Assembly: GCF_035083965.1 (NCBI RefSeq)
Contig: NC_089740.1
Span: 12,044,052 to 12,108,051, forward strand
Source of the DNA: Branchiostoma lanceolatum
Taxonomy: Eukaryota > Chordata > Leptocardii > Amphioxiformes > Branchiostomatidae
Direction of reading: 5' to 3'
Length of the DNA: 64,000 nt
Part shown: positions 34,070 to 46,500 of the stretch, in pieces
How the letters are laid out: each line of letters opens with the position of its first letter
Numbering within the stretch: the first letter of the stretch is position 1
Translations under genes and position numbers: made by a program
Notes under the pieces: model-generated
Databases searched by the model: none
What the model was told of the DNA's origin: nothing
The model's input: the letters and a program-made list of their open reading frames with translations, nothing else

Positions 34070-34985
34070 AGGTAGGTATGATAATATCCCAAGTTGCCAA
34101 TAACTGGTGTTTATTCTAGAATTTCTACGAATTTTCAATGATTTCAGCACTACTTTATCCACACAAAGCCTGCGTACTGTGTTGTGCGACCTTAATTTGA
34201 CGCCCTAATTTGACACATCCATTCTGGACTCGCCCTTTTACCCTTCTGTCGTAAATACACAAAACGCCCGGTTTGCGGCAAGCTTACCAACCCCAAAGTT
34301 GAGGGTAATCAAGCCTAATTAAAAATTGTCCGAAGAAGCAGCAGAACTTGTGTTGACTTTCTACCCATAATTTCCATATTTAATCTCCTCTTTTCGTAAA
34401 GATTCGCCGGTGGAAATCTAACGTTATATATTGGTACACGAAAACACGCCCCCCTCCCCCACACTGTCAGACGTAAAGTTCCCGAGTCAATGTTGGCGAT
34501 TGTCGACAAAATGACGGTCACTACCAACCGTAACTGGCCGATATTAAGTCCAAGTGTCCACAGCGACACTGACAACACGTGGCGTGCGTTAATATCGGCG
34601 TATTTCGCCAAAGACGAACACAACTTACCCGGAGCAAATGGCCGGCAACATCGTGGGAGACCACGAACTTGTCCGATGTATGCCCTACCCTACTTCCGGA
34701 GCGGACGCGTCATTTCCGGAGTACAAACAGAAATGATATAGCAAACAGAAATGATATAGCAAACAGAAATCGTATGGTATTTTGGAATCGTATAGTACCA
34801 GATTTTAAAACAATACCAACTTTCAAAAATAATAGCACCACTTGTATATTCGATTTGAAAAACACATATTCCATTCTAAATTACATACCTATTCGATTTG
34901 AAAAACACATATTCCATTCTAAATTACATACCTATTCCATTTCAAAAAACGTATACGATCTTTTTGACACTGTTTCTGCTTCGTA
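34070..34985 (-). repeat. Right terminal inverted repeat of the composite element
   Basis: Inverse of 21789-22780. It differs mainly by fewer 18-bp minisatellite copies, one boundary indel block and a diverged inner end (TTGGCAACTTGGG..TATTATCAT). It is followed by ATAAGC at 34986-34991, matching the left flank. Confidence 0.9.
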
Positions 34986-35089
34986 ATAAGCTCGCACGTC
35001 CACGTGTACATTACATAGCTTCACACGATGTCGCATGCGCAGGGGCCGAGGGAATGTTGTTCTCGGTGCATTGCATGTTGGCATTTGGG

Positions 35090-35240
35090 CAAGCGGGAGT
35101 GGGGTGTGGAGCAAGCGGGAGGGGGGGGGGGGGGCAAGCGGGAGTGGGGTGTGGAGCAAGCGGGAGTGGGGTGTGGAGCAAGCGGGAGTGGGGTGTGGAG
35201 CAAGCGGGAGTGGGGTGTGGAGCAAGCGGGAGTAGGGTGG
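35090..35240 (+). repeat. 22-bp minisatellite CAAGCGGGAGTGGGGTGTGGAG
   Basis: Six to seven copies. One is interrupted by a G run of about 14 at 35119-35134. Chance frames on both strands produce repetitive peptides. Confidence 0.9.
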
Positions 35241-35327
35241 GGAAAATATGGGGTGATAATAGTAAGTAGGGGAAAGATTGTGATGGATAAAAATTAAAGG
35301 AAATTTAACTGACCTGATTTTAAATAA

Positions 35328-35464
35328 TCTCCAAGCAGATGTAAGGATCCGGAGGAAACCAATGACTACAAAAGGTCGATACTAGAGAAGATAACAAAAG
35401 ATATGGCAACAGGTAGGAACCACTGTCAGTGAGAATGAGCCGGATCCTTACATCTGCTTGGAGA
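35328..35464. mobile_element. MITE with ATCTCCAAGCAGATGTAAGG ends
   Basis: 137 bp with terminal inverted repeats ATCTCCAAGCAGATGTAAGG ATCCGG. The flanking dinucleotide is TA on both sides (35326-35327 and 35465-35466), compatible with a Tc1/mariner-type target. Confidence 0.85.
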
Positions 35465-36384
35465 TTAATTTTGCAGTCTGTATGGCATCCAGGAGATCAT
35501 GCATATGCAGCAGATTCGGAAATCCATCAGTGAGTGGTGGGGAGGGCGAGGGCGCTCACATTCTCATCTATCCAATGGTTTTACTATGACGACCTGAAGT
35601 AAACAACACAACAGGAGTCTTAAAATTCTACCTTCGGTAAAGGCATCAAATGTCAATGAGGAAAACGCAAAAGAGCGCATTAATGTGGCGTCATCTGTGA
35701 ATTCCGTACCTATAGCTAAAATGTTTCACTGTATTCTGACATTTCAATGTTAACAATATGGCGGACAGTTTGTGTTGCCATGACAATATCGCCACTGAAG
35801 TTTGTATGCAAATTAGGATCACGTAACTGGATGCGCTCTATGCACGACCACAGGCAATAACAGCAGCAATAAGCCGTACAGGTTGCATATTCAAACATCG
35901 AAAATTCAACCATTCTATCAGATAGGTAAAAGGGCAAATAAAACTGGACAGTGAAAGGCGAGTAGGTTTACAAACCTTTCTACGTCATAGGAACACACAA
36001 TGAATGGCGCTATTTACGTGTTTACACTCATACATAATTATGCAAATGACATGACAAGAAACCAGGTGCGTATCTCCAACCCACCACTTCACTCAACATT
36101 CCTTGCATTTAACGTTAAACGTTCGTGATATGAAACAAACTATCAACAGTGGCGCTTTTGCCGACACACTAAGAGGGATATCCTGTCTTGATATTTACAG
36201 CCTCACCTAACCGTCGTAAAAGAGTCGTCAAACGAGTCCGTGTTACGACGTATAACAAGAGAAAAATACACTAGCAGTATACTTCTACAAACTACAACAT
36301 AGCAAAAATAGCCAACTGTGGTCGAAAACGCTCGCTGTCATATACTTAACAACAACAAAAGAAGAATGTACACGATATAGATTT

Positions 36385-37100
36385 TTACTTACTTATTTGG
36401 CTGGAAAATGAAGAATCAGTGTTGTTTGTCCGGGCTTCGCGTTGCAGAGGGAGAGACAGGTTGTGTGTGTCCAGCTATGACTGCGGCGAAAAACAAGGAC
36501 AATATCCATGAATATATGTAACGTTACATCAAATGATACCGTTGAATGTGTGACTACCATAAAACACTTGTTGGCAATTAAGTCTCAATGCCTCGGCTTG
36601 AAATTTCTGCTCTAAAACTTTCAGCACAGTTTCTCCGCCTTAGTTTTTATACCAATTTCCAAAGCGTCGCCTGTTATTTTCACCAGCCTTTCGCGCCTTT
36701 GTTTAGTCCGTTTCAACTGTGCAGTAAAAACAGACAAGACACGAGTTTCCGACCACACTGCATTGCTTTGCTGGTAAATCTTGACACTTTTCGTCGAAAA
36801 CACAAAGAAAAAATTTCTAGAAGCTTGCCTGTATGGTTCTGCGTCACATGTTTGAATCCAAAGCCATCCGACCGCCCTTCCAAGCATTTCCGTAAACTTT
36901 CCCGGCCATTTTCGCCCATGGCATTCCAGAAGCCCTTCTTCGCAATTTTTGTGGACAAATCTCCGCGAAAATGTGAGAAAATTGCAAGTTTTGTGTGTCG
37001 AAAGTTGGAACTTTTGGACACGTCGTGCACACGGACCACGCTACAGCAGGAATGCAACACCTGGTGAACCTGACTTCATCACGGCGGGAAATCTGAATAT
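36385..37100. promoter_or_regulatory. Possible promoter / first-exon region
   Basis: A minus-strand donor (AATAA|GTAAGTAAA, at ~36390) follows a short GC-richer stretch, and 36588-37067 is open on both strands. This could be a 5' UTR exon and promoter for a minus-strand transcript, but no product is recognised. Confidence 0.25.
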
Positions 37101-37364
37101 CACGTGAGGTAATTTAGGCAAGGGGCGTCTCTGATTGGCCACGAAGGTACGATATAATTGATTAAAGACATGCTGACGAAGTCGTCACATCAAGGAGGTT
37201 AAAATATTATTTTAACCTCCATGGTCACATCAGAATCCTTTTCTAATTATTCGTGACCTTTTTACCTTATCAACTCAAATTAAGAAACTCGTGTAAAACT
37301 GATGAATCAAAAAAGAAACCCTGCCTAAGGCTTGGTGATCCTTGGTTCACACACGCATTTCTTA

Positions 37365-37520
37365 AACCTCGCCAAGAAGGTTATGTTTTCGGTAGCGTTT
37401 GTATTAGTGTGTGTGTGTGTAGAAGACCAGCATAACTCAAGAAGGCCTGGATGGATTGTCTTGATATTTGGTTTGTTCAATTTCTATATCAAAGACGTTG
37501 CAAAGATTCAGCCTTCTACG
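37365..37520 (-). repeat. Dispersed GGGGGCCCAAAATC-family repeat, inverted copy
   Basis: The + strand reads CGCCAAGAAGGTTATGTTTT, GTGTGTGTGTGTAGAAGACC, CATAACTCAAGAAGGCCTGG and TTGTCTTGATATTTGG. This is the inverse of the family's 3' half. Confidence 0.65.
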
Positions 37521-38021
37521 ACTATATTTCACGACTGACGGTCAGGTATGCTGCACGTCCTCTTTCAGTCGCTAGACGGCGTCTTTTTCAACACCACGTA
37601 TTGGCACCTAATACATGGTTCCATACTCAGCTTCCCCTACCGGGAGTGACCTCACCTCTACCTTCCACCTCATCTTCTGTTTTGGACATACTATGATAGT
37701 CGTGATTTTGGGGAAGAAGGCAGCTTTAGGGTCAGGAAAGAGCAGTATATCAAGTTTAGGCCCCCTATCAGCTTGTTTTGAAACTGCACGGGCACTGAAT
37801 TAACCCATCTATTTAAAAGGCACTGCATCTGATGATCAAATTACAACACTGCCCATGATCTCATCCCTAATTGCATTACAAATCCAGCAGTGGCCGTTCC
37901 CACATCAGACTACAGAATGATGTGATTACCAGAGGAGCATTAATGTTATCCCAGCAGTAGTGATTAAGTTAGCAGACTGAACAAGACGCCCACACAACTC
38001 TACTGTACTAATGTAAAAACC

Positions 38022-38125
38022 CAAAGGGGCGAGTACGCCGCTCCCGGGATTAGAACCCCCGCCTATCCCAGTCCGCATGGCTTGGGAATTCAACGCGCTA
38101 ACCACTAGGCTAAAAGGTCCGGACC
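38022..38125 (-). mobile_element. tRNA-like SINE head
   Basis: The minus strand reads TTTTAGCCTAGTGGTTAGCG CGTTGAATTCCC (A box), then GGGGGTTCTAATCCCGGGAG (B box). The anticodon arm (CAAGCCATGCGGACTGGG) does not fold as a functional tRNA, so I call it a SINE or tRNA pseudogene. Confidence 0.55.
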
Positions 38126-38529
38126 AGTTAGACTGGTCAGTTATAATTACCAGTGGTAGTGGTGGTTGATCCCCACTGTTACGCTAATACTGTGTAACAG
38201 TAGAGAAGGCATGTTTCTGCAAAGTCTACCATAATACATGAAGGTTAGACATCCAGGTTGACAATATCTAAAGACAACTGACAGTCTCTACAACTGGATA
38301 CGATTCAGAGATCACTTCAGGACATTTCGAGTGACATCTATTACTCTTCTTCAGCGTCACTAGAATAAACCGGCAGATCATTAGAGATTGAATTGTCTTC
38401 AAAACATGTCTACCACAAGCTTAACAAGAGCGCATCAGGTAAAACCCCTACTAGCTATTGACAAGTGCAACATGCGGGACTTATTCAGGCTAGAGAGAGA
38501 CTGTTTCTGCAATGTTTGCTCTATAATTA

Positions 38530-38785
38530 GTGATAGGACACAGGGGCAAACCCCTACTCTACAATGTAGATCTTATTAACAAGTGTGGTGGGATCTTAAA
38601 CATGCTCAAAAAATGAACCAAAGATCTAACATCCCCTCTGAAGGTCAATCTCAACATTGCACGGCAAGTAAGCCCTTCCGGTAGCAAGTAAGTTAATGAT
38701 AGTTATTTGGGTTTTGAACCCGTCACCTTTGGGTTTTCACCCAGTGAGCGAGAAGTAAGGCCACTAACCAATCACACCGAACTTC
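38530..38785 (-). mobile_element. tRNA-derived SINE, diverged
   Basis: Body elements match the 14.5-kb SINE: GGGGCAAACCCCTACTCT, AAGTGTGGTGGGATCTTAAA CATGC and GGGTTTTGAACCCGTCACC, the last being an inverted B box. Confidence 0.55.
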
Positions 38786-39869
38786 ATAGAGGCATTGAAA
38801 GATGCGAAACCATAGCTTTCAAATTCTGTGTTCCAGAACTTTATTGTCATCAATCGATCATTCTTCATTGGTCCATTTTTTCTTGCCTGAATCATTATTA
38901 AGGCTGGTATCACATTCACATCGTAAGCCTCCAAACTCACCCCTAAACCCTGATGTTGTCCCTGATCTCAACACTTCTGTGTTGTTTACATGAAGAGAAA
39001 TTTGTTTGTTTTTCAGTTTCCTTGTGTTTGCTGTAGATATATATACATGTGTATCATTTGCTGTCATGAAACAGGTAACCACTTCGGTGTACTAATACAA
39101 GATAAATCGTTGAAAAGTCTTTTAACTACAGATGTGTTCAAGATTTCATGTATCCCCATTAATAAGATTACATGCACATAGCTATGAGTTGATTTTTTCT
39201 AGTCCACTCCTTTTGAATCCAAGATTTTGAGGTATTACCTAGCATATGAAAATATGAGTGATGCATGTTTTACCATTGCAAAGTCCCTGGCTTATCATAA
39301 TTGGATATTTGCAACAAATCAACCCAGAAGAGTGTTAAATATGGCTTTTTCACATAATTTTACAGAATATGACTTTACATATATAACGTAGTATATTGCG
39401 TTTCAGTGATATCGATTCTCATGGTTCAATAATATCAAGTATGGCATCACCATTTACACCAACAGCTAACAGTTGTGACAAATTCAACAATGTAATATGT
39501 AATATATACAGTAGATTATAGAATGACAGGTATAGCATAAGTAATGACAATATAGGAATAGTGAATAGATACAATGCTACAATGAATGCAACAAAGCTAT
39601 AATACTGATAGTAGGCACAGCATAGGAGCGATCTGTAACTGAGCTGCAATAATAAATTGCACTAGCACATGCTACTTTAGCTACCATCAGATGCAAGAGG
39701 TTAATTGTTAAATATTTCAGTCCCAGTACAATGAGGACATATCTTTTAACATGCATGTAGGCTCGACTCTGTGTCAAGTACTTTCTCCATTTTCTGGAAT
39801 GATCAGAAGATGTGCTTGTTTGCTATAGACAAGGTTTGGGGACATATCAGCCTGAATGTCAATGTCAGC

Positions 39870-40525
39870 ACAGTTTCCCTGTAAATGTGTCCTGCTGTCT
39901 CTAAACATGCTGCCCTTCAGCTGTCCTATGCACAGCATCTGGAATCTTAGATGTCCTACAAACAGTACTAGATGGAAAAACATCTGCTGTCACTGCAGTT
40001 TCCTTGTAAAAGTCTTCTGCTGTCTCTACACAACATTGACCTTCAGCTGTCCTGGACACAGCACCTGGAACCTCAGCTGTCCTTCAAACAGTACTAGCTA
40101 TAGATAGAGAAACATCTGCTGTACATGTTACAGCACAGTTTCCCCGTAAATGTCTTCTGTTGTCTCTACACAACGTTGACCTTCAGCTGTCCTGGACACA
40201 GCACCTGGAACCTCAGCTGTCTTACAAACAGTACTAGCTATAGATAGAGAAACATCTGCTATACATGTTACACCACAGATTCCTTGTAAATGTCTTCTGC
40301 TGTCTCTACACAACGTTGACCTTCAGGTGCCCTGGAGACACCACCTGGAACCTCAGTTGTCCTACAAACAGCACTAGCTATAGATGGATAAACATCTGCT
40401 GTACATGTTACAGCACAGTCTCCCTGTAACAATCTTCAGCTGTCTCTAACCCCTCAGCTGTCCTGGGCACAGCACCTGGAGCCTCAGCTGTCCTACAAAC
40501 AGCACTAGATGGAGAAACCTCCCCT
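39870..40525 (-). repeat. ~140-bp tandem repeat spanning the ENTREP stop codon
   Basis: The landmark CTTCAGCTGTCCTGG recurs near 39915, 40041, 40181, 40321 and 40451. Each unit also has CACCTGGAACCTCAGCTGTC, CAAACAGTACTAGCTATAGA and CTGTCTCTACACAACGTTGA. The terminal coding sequence of the upstream gene is the first unit; the remaining units lie in its 3' UTR. In the same reading direction, downstream units still encode TVCKTAEVPGAVSRTAEG-like text. Confidence 0.85.
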
Positions 40526-43500
40526 GTCCTACAGACAGTTGAACTGGAAACCTCCACCGTCCTGTAAACGGAGCCAGACGAGGACACGTGACTGCTGGAG
40601 CTGGTGGAGCTCAGGCTGTACCTGTAGGTGGAGTGGCGCACTTCCACTTCCTGAAGGACACTTGCACTGTGCATCACTTCCGCTAGGTGGTGCTCATCCG
40701 ACTGGATGACAGACTTGATATTTTCCACAACAATCTGCACGGCCGGGGGAAGGTTTCCTACCGGCTGCTCCAGAAACTGAGCAACCAGGACTTTCGTGTC
40801 TTTAAGGTCTTTAGCATCAACCAAGGATCTGGGCCTCTTTTTATGACTTCTATGAGTGTGTTTCCTAAGCTTTGCATTCCCAGATAGATTGAGTGTTTTT
40901 GGTCTTTCTGCCTTACTTTTCCTGCCAGTGTTGCCCTGTGGATGACTGTCCTCCTGAATGCCATTGAGTGATGAAACTTCTGCGAGTGGTTCTTCATGCC
41001 TTTTGTGCAAGCCCAGCCTGGGATCACTTCTCACTCTTGAATCTTGAGTCTTATTTTTCAAGTCCTGCCTGACTCTGCTTCCATGGCGTGGCACGTTTGA
41101 GTCTGAGTTCTCTCTCACTAAGCTAGCTGCTCCCTGTGGACTTGGTGTTGCATCAGGAAGGGTAAAGTGAGGTACATGTCTGAAGTTCCTGGTCGGCTCC
41201 TGTCTGACATTTGTTTCCGTCCCGTCCATCTGCTGTGTTTGTTCGTGGAAGGCCTGGAGTACGCTCTCCAGACTCATGTCTACAGCACGCTGCAGTTCAG
41301 CCGATTCACACGTCGTTGTTCCCTGTAAAATGTTCAATCATATTTATTTAACACTTTCAACAAACTACAATTCCTTGTCGGGTCACACTGATTGAGTATG
41401 TTGGTTCTCCGATTAATTTAACATGATACTAAACAGGAGGATCAACATAAAACTAGAGTTAAGTGTTCTTAAATATACTTCAGGTTTGCTATGTTAGTTT
41501 AGCAATTACAGGGTCTTTTTATAAATATGAATTGGTATTGAATTTTTCTTTTTATTGGAGTTGAATGTGTGATAGTTGTGTGCCGATTTGTTGAAAATCG
41601 AGAGAACGCTAGCGACCCAAAAAACACCCCTGCCAATGAAATGGTATGGCTACCCTGCGACGTCACAAAATCAAGATGGCGGCCACCACACATGCCAATG
41701 GATCCAGAGTCTGAAGAAAACGTTACAGGGCCAGTGACCCAATAGCTTCATGAGTTTCCTGAAGTGATGATTCAAATTTTCCTCCCAGCCCACTATTTTC
41801 ATCTTGACCTCTAGGTTCATTTTTACTGTAAAACATCTGAGATCCAAGAAAACAATTTGGTCGGGTCTCAGGTATAGATACAAATTCAAATTGATTAATG
41901 GATTTTGGTGGTCCCTTAGATTATAGTTCGCATTGTCTCAAGCATTACAAATTCTGTCTACAGTGACCACCTGTCTACTATAAACATTTTTTTCAAGTGC
42001 CATGAGTGGTCACCTAAAGACAGGTTTGACTTTACATACATGAACACTGACCTTAGCGTTGGGTGGAGTCTGGCCGCTGTTGAAGCTGGAAGCCAGTTGT
42101 AGACTGTCCAGCATGTTGTTGAGAGTTCCCGAGTGAGACACTGCCAACACGGAATGTGAGACAGCCTGCGTTCCACAGGCTCCTTCTACACTGGGGCTCA
42201 GTCTGGTCGCATCATCCTAACATATACAAACAAGAACATGACAATCTGTCGTTCCTTTCTTCAGTTATTCTCCTTAGAAGATTTTTACAAATACGCCACT
42301 GCAGTTCCAGTGACACATACCAGGGGGCCCAAAATCGACCTTGACCTTTCTCCTCCCAACACCTACCCACATACCAAATATCATTACAATCCATCTACAT
42401 GTTCTACAGTTATGCTGACTTTAAGCATCCGGTGACACAAACATACACACAAACACGCAAAACAGTATCTCCATGAAAAAGCCTTTTTTCATGGAGATAA
42501 GAAGAAACAACATTTTAGACATCATATAGATGACAAACATTTGTCAAGAAAAACATTGGTCTGTACGAAGACCTCCTTTAATACAACAGTAAAGAAAAGA
42601 AAACTGAAGTGGTACGGCCATGTGTCACGTTCATCAAGACTAGCCAAAACTATCGTGCAAGGAACTGTCCAGGGAAGAAGAAGGAGGGGTAGGCAACAGA
42701 AAACATGGGAGGAAAATATCAGAGAATGGACAGGCAAGGAAATAAGTGAAACAGTAAGAACAGAAAACCAAGAAGGGTGGAGAAAACTGTTTGCCAGATC
42801 TTCTATGGTGCCCCTATGGTCAAAGAGTTAGACTAGTAAGGGTCTGCCTGCAAATGGTCTTTTCTACCAGTTTCCTACCACAAGATGTGATGAGATTAAA
42901 AACATTTCCCACAATTAAGGATGTTAGATCTTACATTCTTGGATACATAAACTAATCTGTAATCATTATACACAGTATTACAGACAAAATGTATTATAAA
43001 TGTGATGTCAGCTTACCACCGAGCGCTGTGCCTCAGCTGTCCACTGTGCACCAATCTCTGTAATCCTGGCAAGGGGGTCAACAGCTGAGTAGGGAGGGGG
43101 GTCCTCACTGGGGAAACAAGTTGTATTGAGGTCAAGGGTCATGCATTGAGCAATGTGAAGCTTAACTTTCCTGTTTCTGAATTTACTGTAATGTCTTAAT
43201 AACCTGAAAACTTTCCATTTGTAATGCACTGCCCCCCTTTCTTACCCACTTCTAAATCAGAAATGCACTGCTAATTTATCTATTTATTTTTGTGGGGACT
43301 TAACCTCATGGTAGATGGTTTATGGAGGTTTTCACTTTTATGTTTAGAGTTTAAACAAGACTGCAGTACAGTTATGCACTGGAAACACACATATTCCCTG
43401 TGTCATGAATTTGCATGAAAGTGGTCACAGCAAAAAAATGTGAGAATAAAACCGCCACAAACTAGAAGTGGCCTCTTACGGCCTTGCATTGAGAGAGATC

Positions 43501-46500
43501 GTTAAAAAATAAATTAAAAAAAAACATTTCAGGATATACTGAGTACAATGTACATGTATTTGAAACTTATATAAATTCAGTAAGTTGAAGATACAACTAA
43601 CCTGAGAATTCCGTGTTGTGAGATGTAACAGCCAGGAGGGGAGTAAGGAGGAGGAGGAACAGGCTGAACCATGTTTACTGGGAACATCTCATCTTCCAGA
43701 GGTGTGCGTAAGGAGTCGGAGGGGAGAACTGGGGATCCCAGGCTGTGTCCATACAGCATCTGTCAATTAGAGCAAGGATTCGTACATTTAAAAAAAAGTA
43801 AAGGTAGTCTCGTAGCCTTTTTGAGGCTGTAGGGGCGGTAGGTTGTTATCCACTGTGTCTACACCATGGTAATGGAAGGCAGAGCCAAACCCTCTCCTTC
43901 CACTGTCTTTAACCTCCCGTAAAATTTGTATGCATACTGACAGGTACTCCTGATCCAGAACCCCCCCCCCCCCCCCCCCAATCAAGGCAGTTGTGTGTTC
44001 AAAAGGTAGCATCTCAGTAGTGGGTTGTTTGTTAAAGAACAACATAACAGAAGACTAGAAATGCACCATAGAAAATATCAATGATTAGATTAGATTAAAT
44101 AACATCTATGTTTGGCACCCAATTCCCTATAGCTATTGGTTAAAGGGTTAGGCAGCAGGAAGAGTGGTGTTAAATACAAAAGACAAGATTGCTATGAGAA
44201 AGTTCTACTCACACTCTGGTGCGATCCTCTCTTGATGAAGTGCATACAGCCCACAGCTACAGACAGCGCACTGACTAGACACGCCACGACGCTGGTCCCA
44301 CAGACGGCGTACATCAGTTCCTTCAGCAGGGTCTGGATACCCGAACATGTCATGTCAGTGCCCCCTAGCAGACACTGACATGTCTGCAAACACACACGAA
44401 CACAAACTCCAAGGTGAATGGTGAATCCAGTGCTACTCTTCACACAAGAGTCTGATTTCAAATTGATTTTAACCCACCAGTTTCACAGGAACACAGCAGT
44501 TGCTTATACATTTATCACACCAAACAGCTTGTCATGCCTAAACTATTTCAAGCCCTCCACTGCACTTGATGACACGATTTGGGCTGATTCTTGTAGTTAT
44601 GATCATGATTCTTCCTTGTTCTTTTTTGAGTTGGTACTTATTGGCTATCACTTCTACAAGACATTAATAACGTGAAGAAAAAATACAATTGTCTTGTAAT
44701 GTAAGGTAAGAAAAAAAAGGTTAACTTTACGGTAAATTACCGTCAAGTGGCCAAAATCAAAATGAACATGAAGAGTGATGCTTTTTTCAATAGCTGATAG
44801 TGCCTAGCACAAGTTTTTAGCCAAGCACATTGGGTCACCCCGACCCTACTCTTTTCAATGAATAATTGTGTTGAGCTCTTTTACATGCAGAGGCTTGAGG
44901 TGTTTTGGGTTCCTTTACAAGCAGAAGTTACATGTTGACACCTGAAGCTCCGTCATACACGGGGCCGCTGGCTTTACATCACCATCCAAAATGACGAATG
45001 CAATCCTTAACATGTCCAAGCTGGGGCTGACAGTGACCCTGGGATTGAACGGATCCAAGGACAAGCTACGGGGTTACGCTACCACTTGAGACACATGAAC
45101 ATGTAATATGTACTGACCTTGCCCAGGTTCTGAGGTATACAGGAGTTGAGTGATGTCAGCAGTGTTGTACTCTCCCCAGACAAGACAGCGGCCACCAGGT
45201 GTAACAGCACACACACAGCAGACAGGAACGTGAAGAAACTCACCTGGTGGGGGGAGAAAATAAATGCATGGCTTCTGGATCAAAGTTGAACTGTAATTTC
45301 CAACACAAATAAATTTACCCAAATTTTTGACTGCAGTCTTTGTCAAGGAATGAGCAATCCACTGCTTCTGTGAAATTACATTATGCAGATAGGACATGTG
45401 ACTCGGTGAGCAGTTGATCGTAAGTTACAGAGAGTCTATGGCTCCCCCTGTCTCTGTTGATGAGGGATGGTTGTAAAGCTCTGCCATTTTTTGTGTGAGA
45501 AATTACAGTTCAATTTTCATCCAGAATGATTTCTACCAACACAGATGAACTTTCAAATAGATGGCTTGTTTTTTTTTTTAATTCTGTATTTTGTGATCTT
45601 GTTCTAAAATGGTCTTTCTTGCATGGCAACGTTAATCCACAAGAAAATTTAATAGCCATCGACTTTTTAGGAATTTTGATGTACATTGAGATCAGTGTTC
45701 AATTCTACTGATGTCCGATAGGGACTTTCGTTCATTTAGCCTCAGAAGGGCAAAAGATTTCTGCCCTTGGAATATCATACTTACTGCCAGAGAAGTCTGC
45801 TGCTTCCAGGCTATCATCCCAACCCCGCCTGACAGCATGGCCTGTACAACAAGAAAATACATCATCTCAGATTCTATGACTTATTAATACAGACACCTGT
45901 ATTATTAATACAGACACCTGTATTAATTCTATGACTTAAATGCCTCTTACATCATGGCATAGAAGCCCAAATCTAGCATTTTTTGTGTGAAAATAGCAAA
46001 AGAATTCTACCACAGGCTGAGGTAGGGGTTACATAGCTCTACATGGTAGTCCGCTATACAGTGAAGCTCCATTATCGATAATGGAGCTTCACTGTATAGC
46101 GGACTACCCTGTATAGCGGACTACCTCAGCCGATTTCTACTATTTTCCCAGCGAAAGGACGGGGCCTGGTAGAGGCTAGGGGTTACAAAGGCTGCTCAGG
46201 AACATTCCCTACCCCAAGTGGGAAATTCATCAAAAGTGCCTTTCCCTAGGGCACACCATCTGGGCCTATTGGGGGTTTGAATCCTTAACTCTTGGCTAAA
46301 CACCAAAAGTATAATGCCACATGATGCCATCTAACAGAAAAAAAATATATATATACTATGATATGACAAATACTATGCACCATTTATGCTAGAAAGACAC
46401 AAGATCATGAAGATTTGAAACAAAAAATTTGCACAAATACTAAAAAGGTAATCTGAACCATCCTTTCTGGTCCATCTCTTTTCTCATTCATATTTAATTG

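Larger units (their letters stand above)
21789..34985. mobile_element. 13.2-kb composite element bounded by ~1-kb inverted repeats
   Basis: The left terminal repeat (21789 to ~22780) and right terminal repeat (~34070 to 34985) are inverted copies. Their outermost bases are TACGAAGCAGAAAC.. and ..GTTTCTGCTTCGTA. Immediately outside both ends is ATAAGC in the same orientation (21783-21788 and 34986-34991). This fits a 6-bp target-site duplication created when the whole 13.2 kb inserted as one unit. The interior holds decayed rDNA, an inner palindromic element related to the terminal repeats, and possible captured exons. No transposase was recognised, so mobility would need a source elsewhere. 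Alternatives are an inverted segmental duplication or a misassembly. Confidence 0.7.
37521..39849. other. Intergenic, SINE fragments only
   Basis: No supported gene apart from the SINEs listed separately. AATAAAG on the minus strand at about 38838-38844 could serve a minus-strand transcript. Confidence 0.4.

Noticed and set aside
35021-35297. Overlapping frames rich in ASGSGVWSK / LLHTPLPLAP
   Set aside because: These are translations of the 22-bp minisatellite.
36588-37067. 160-codon + strand frame as a gene
   Set aside because: The opposite strand is equally open, no domain is recognisable, and no splice or poly(A) context supports it. I left it as part of a possible promoter region.
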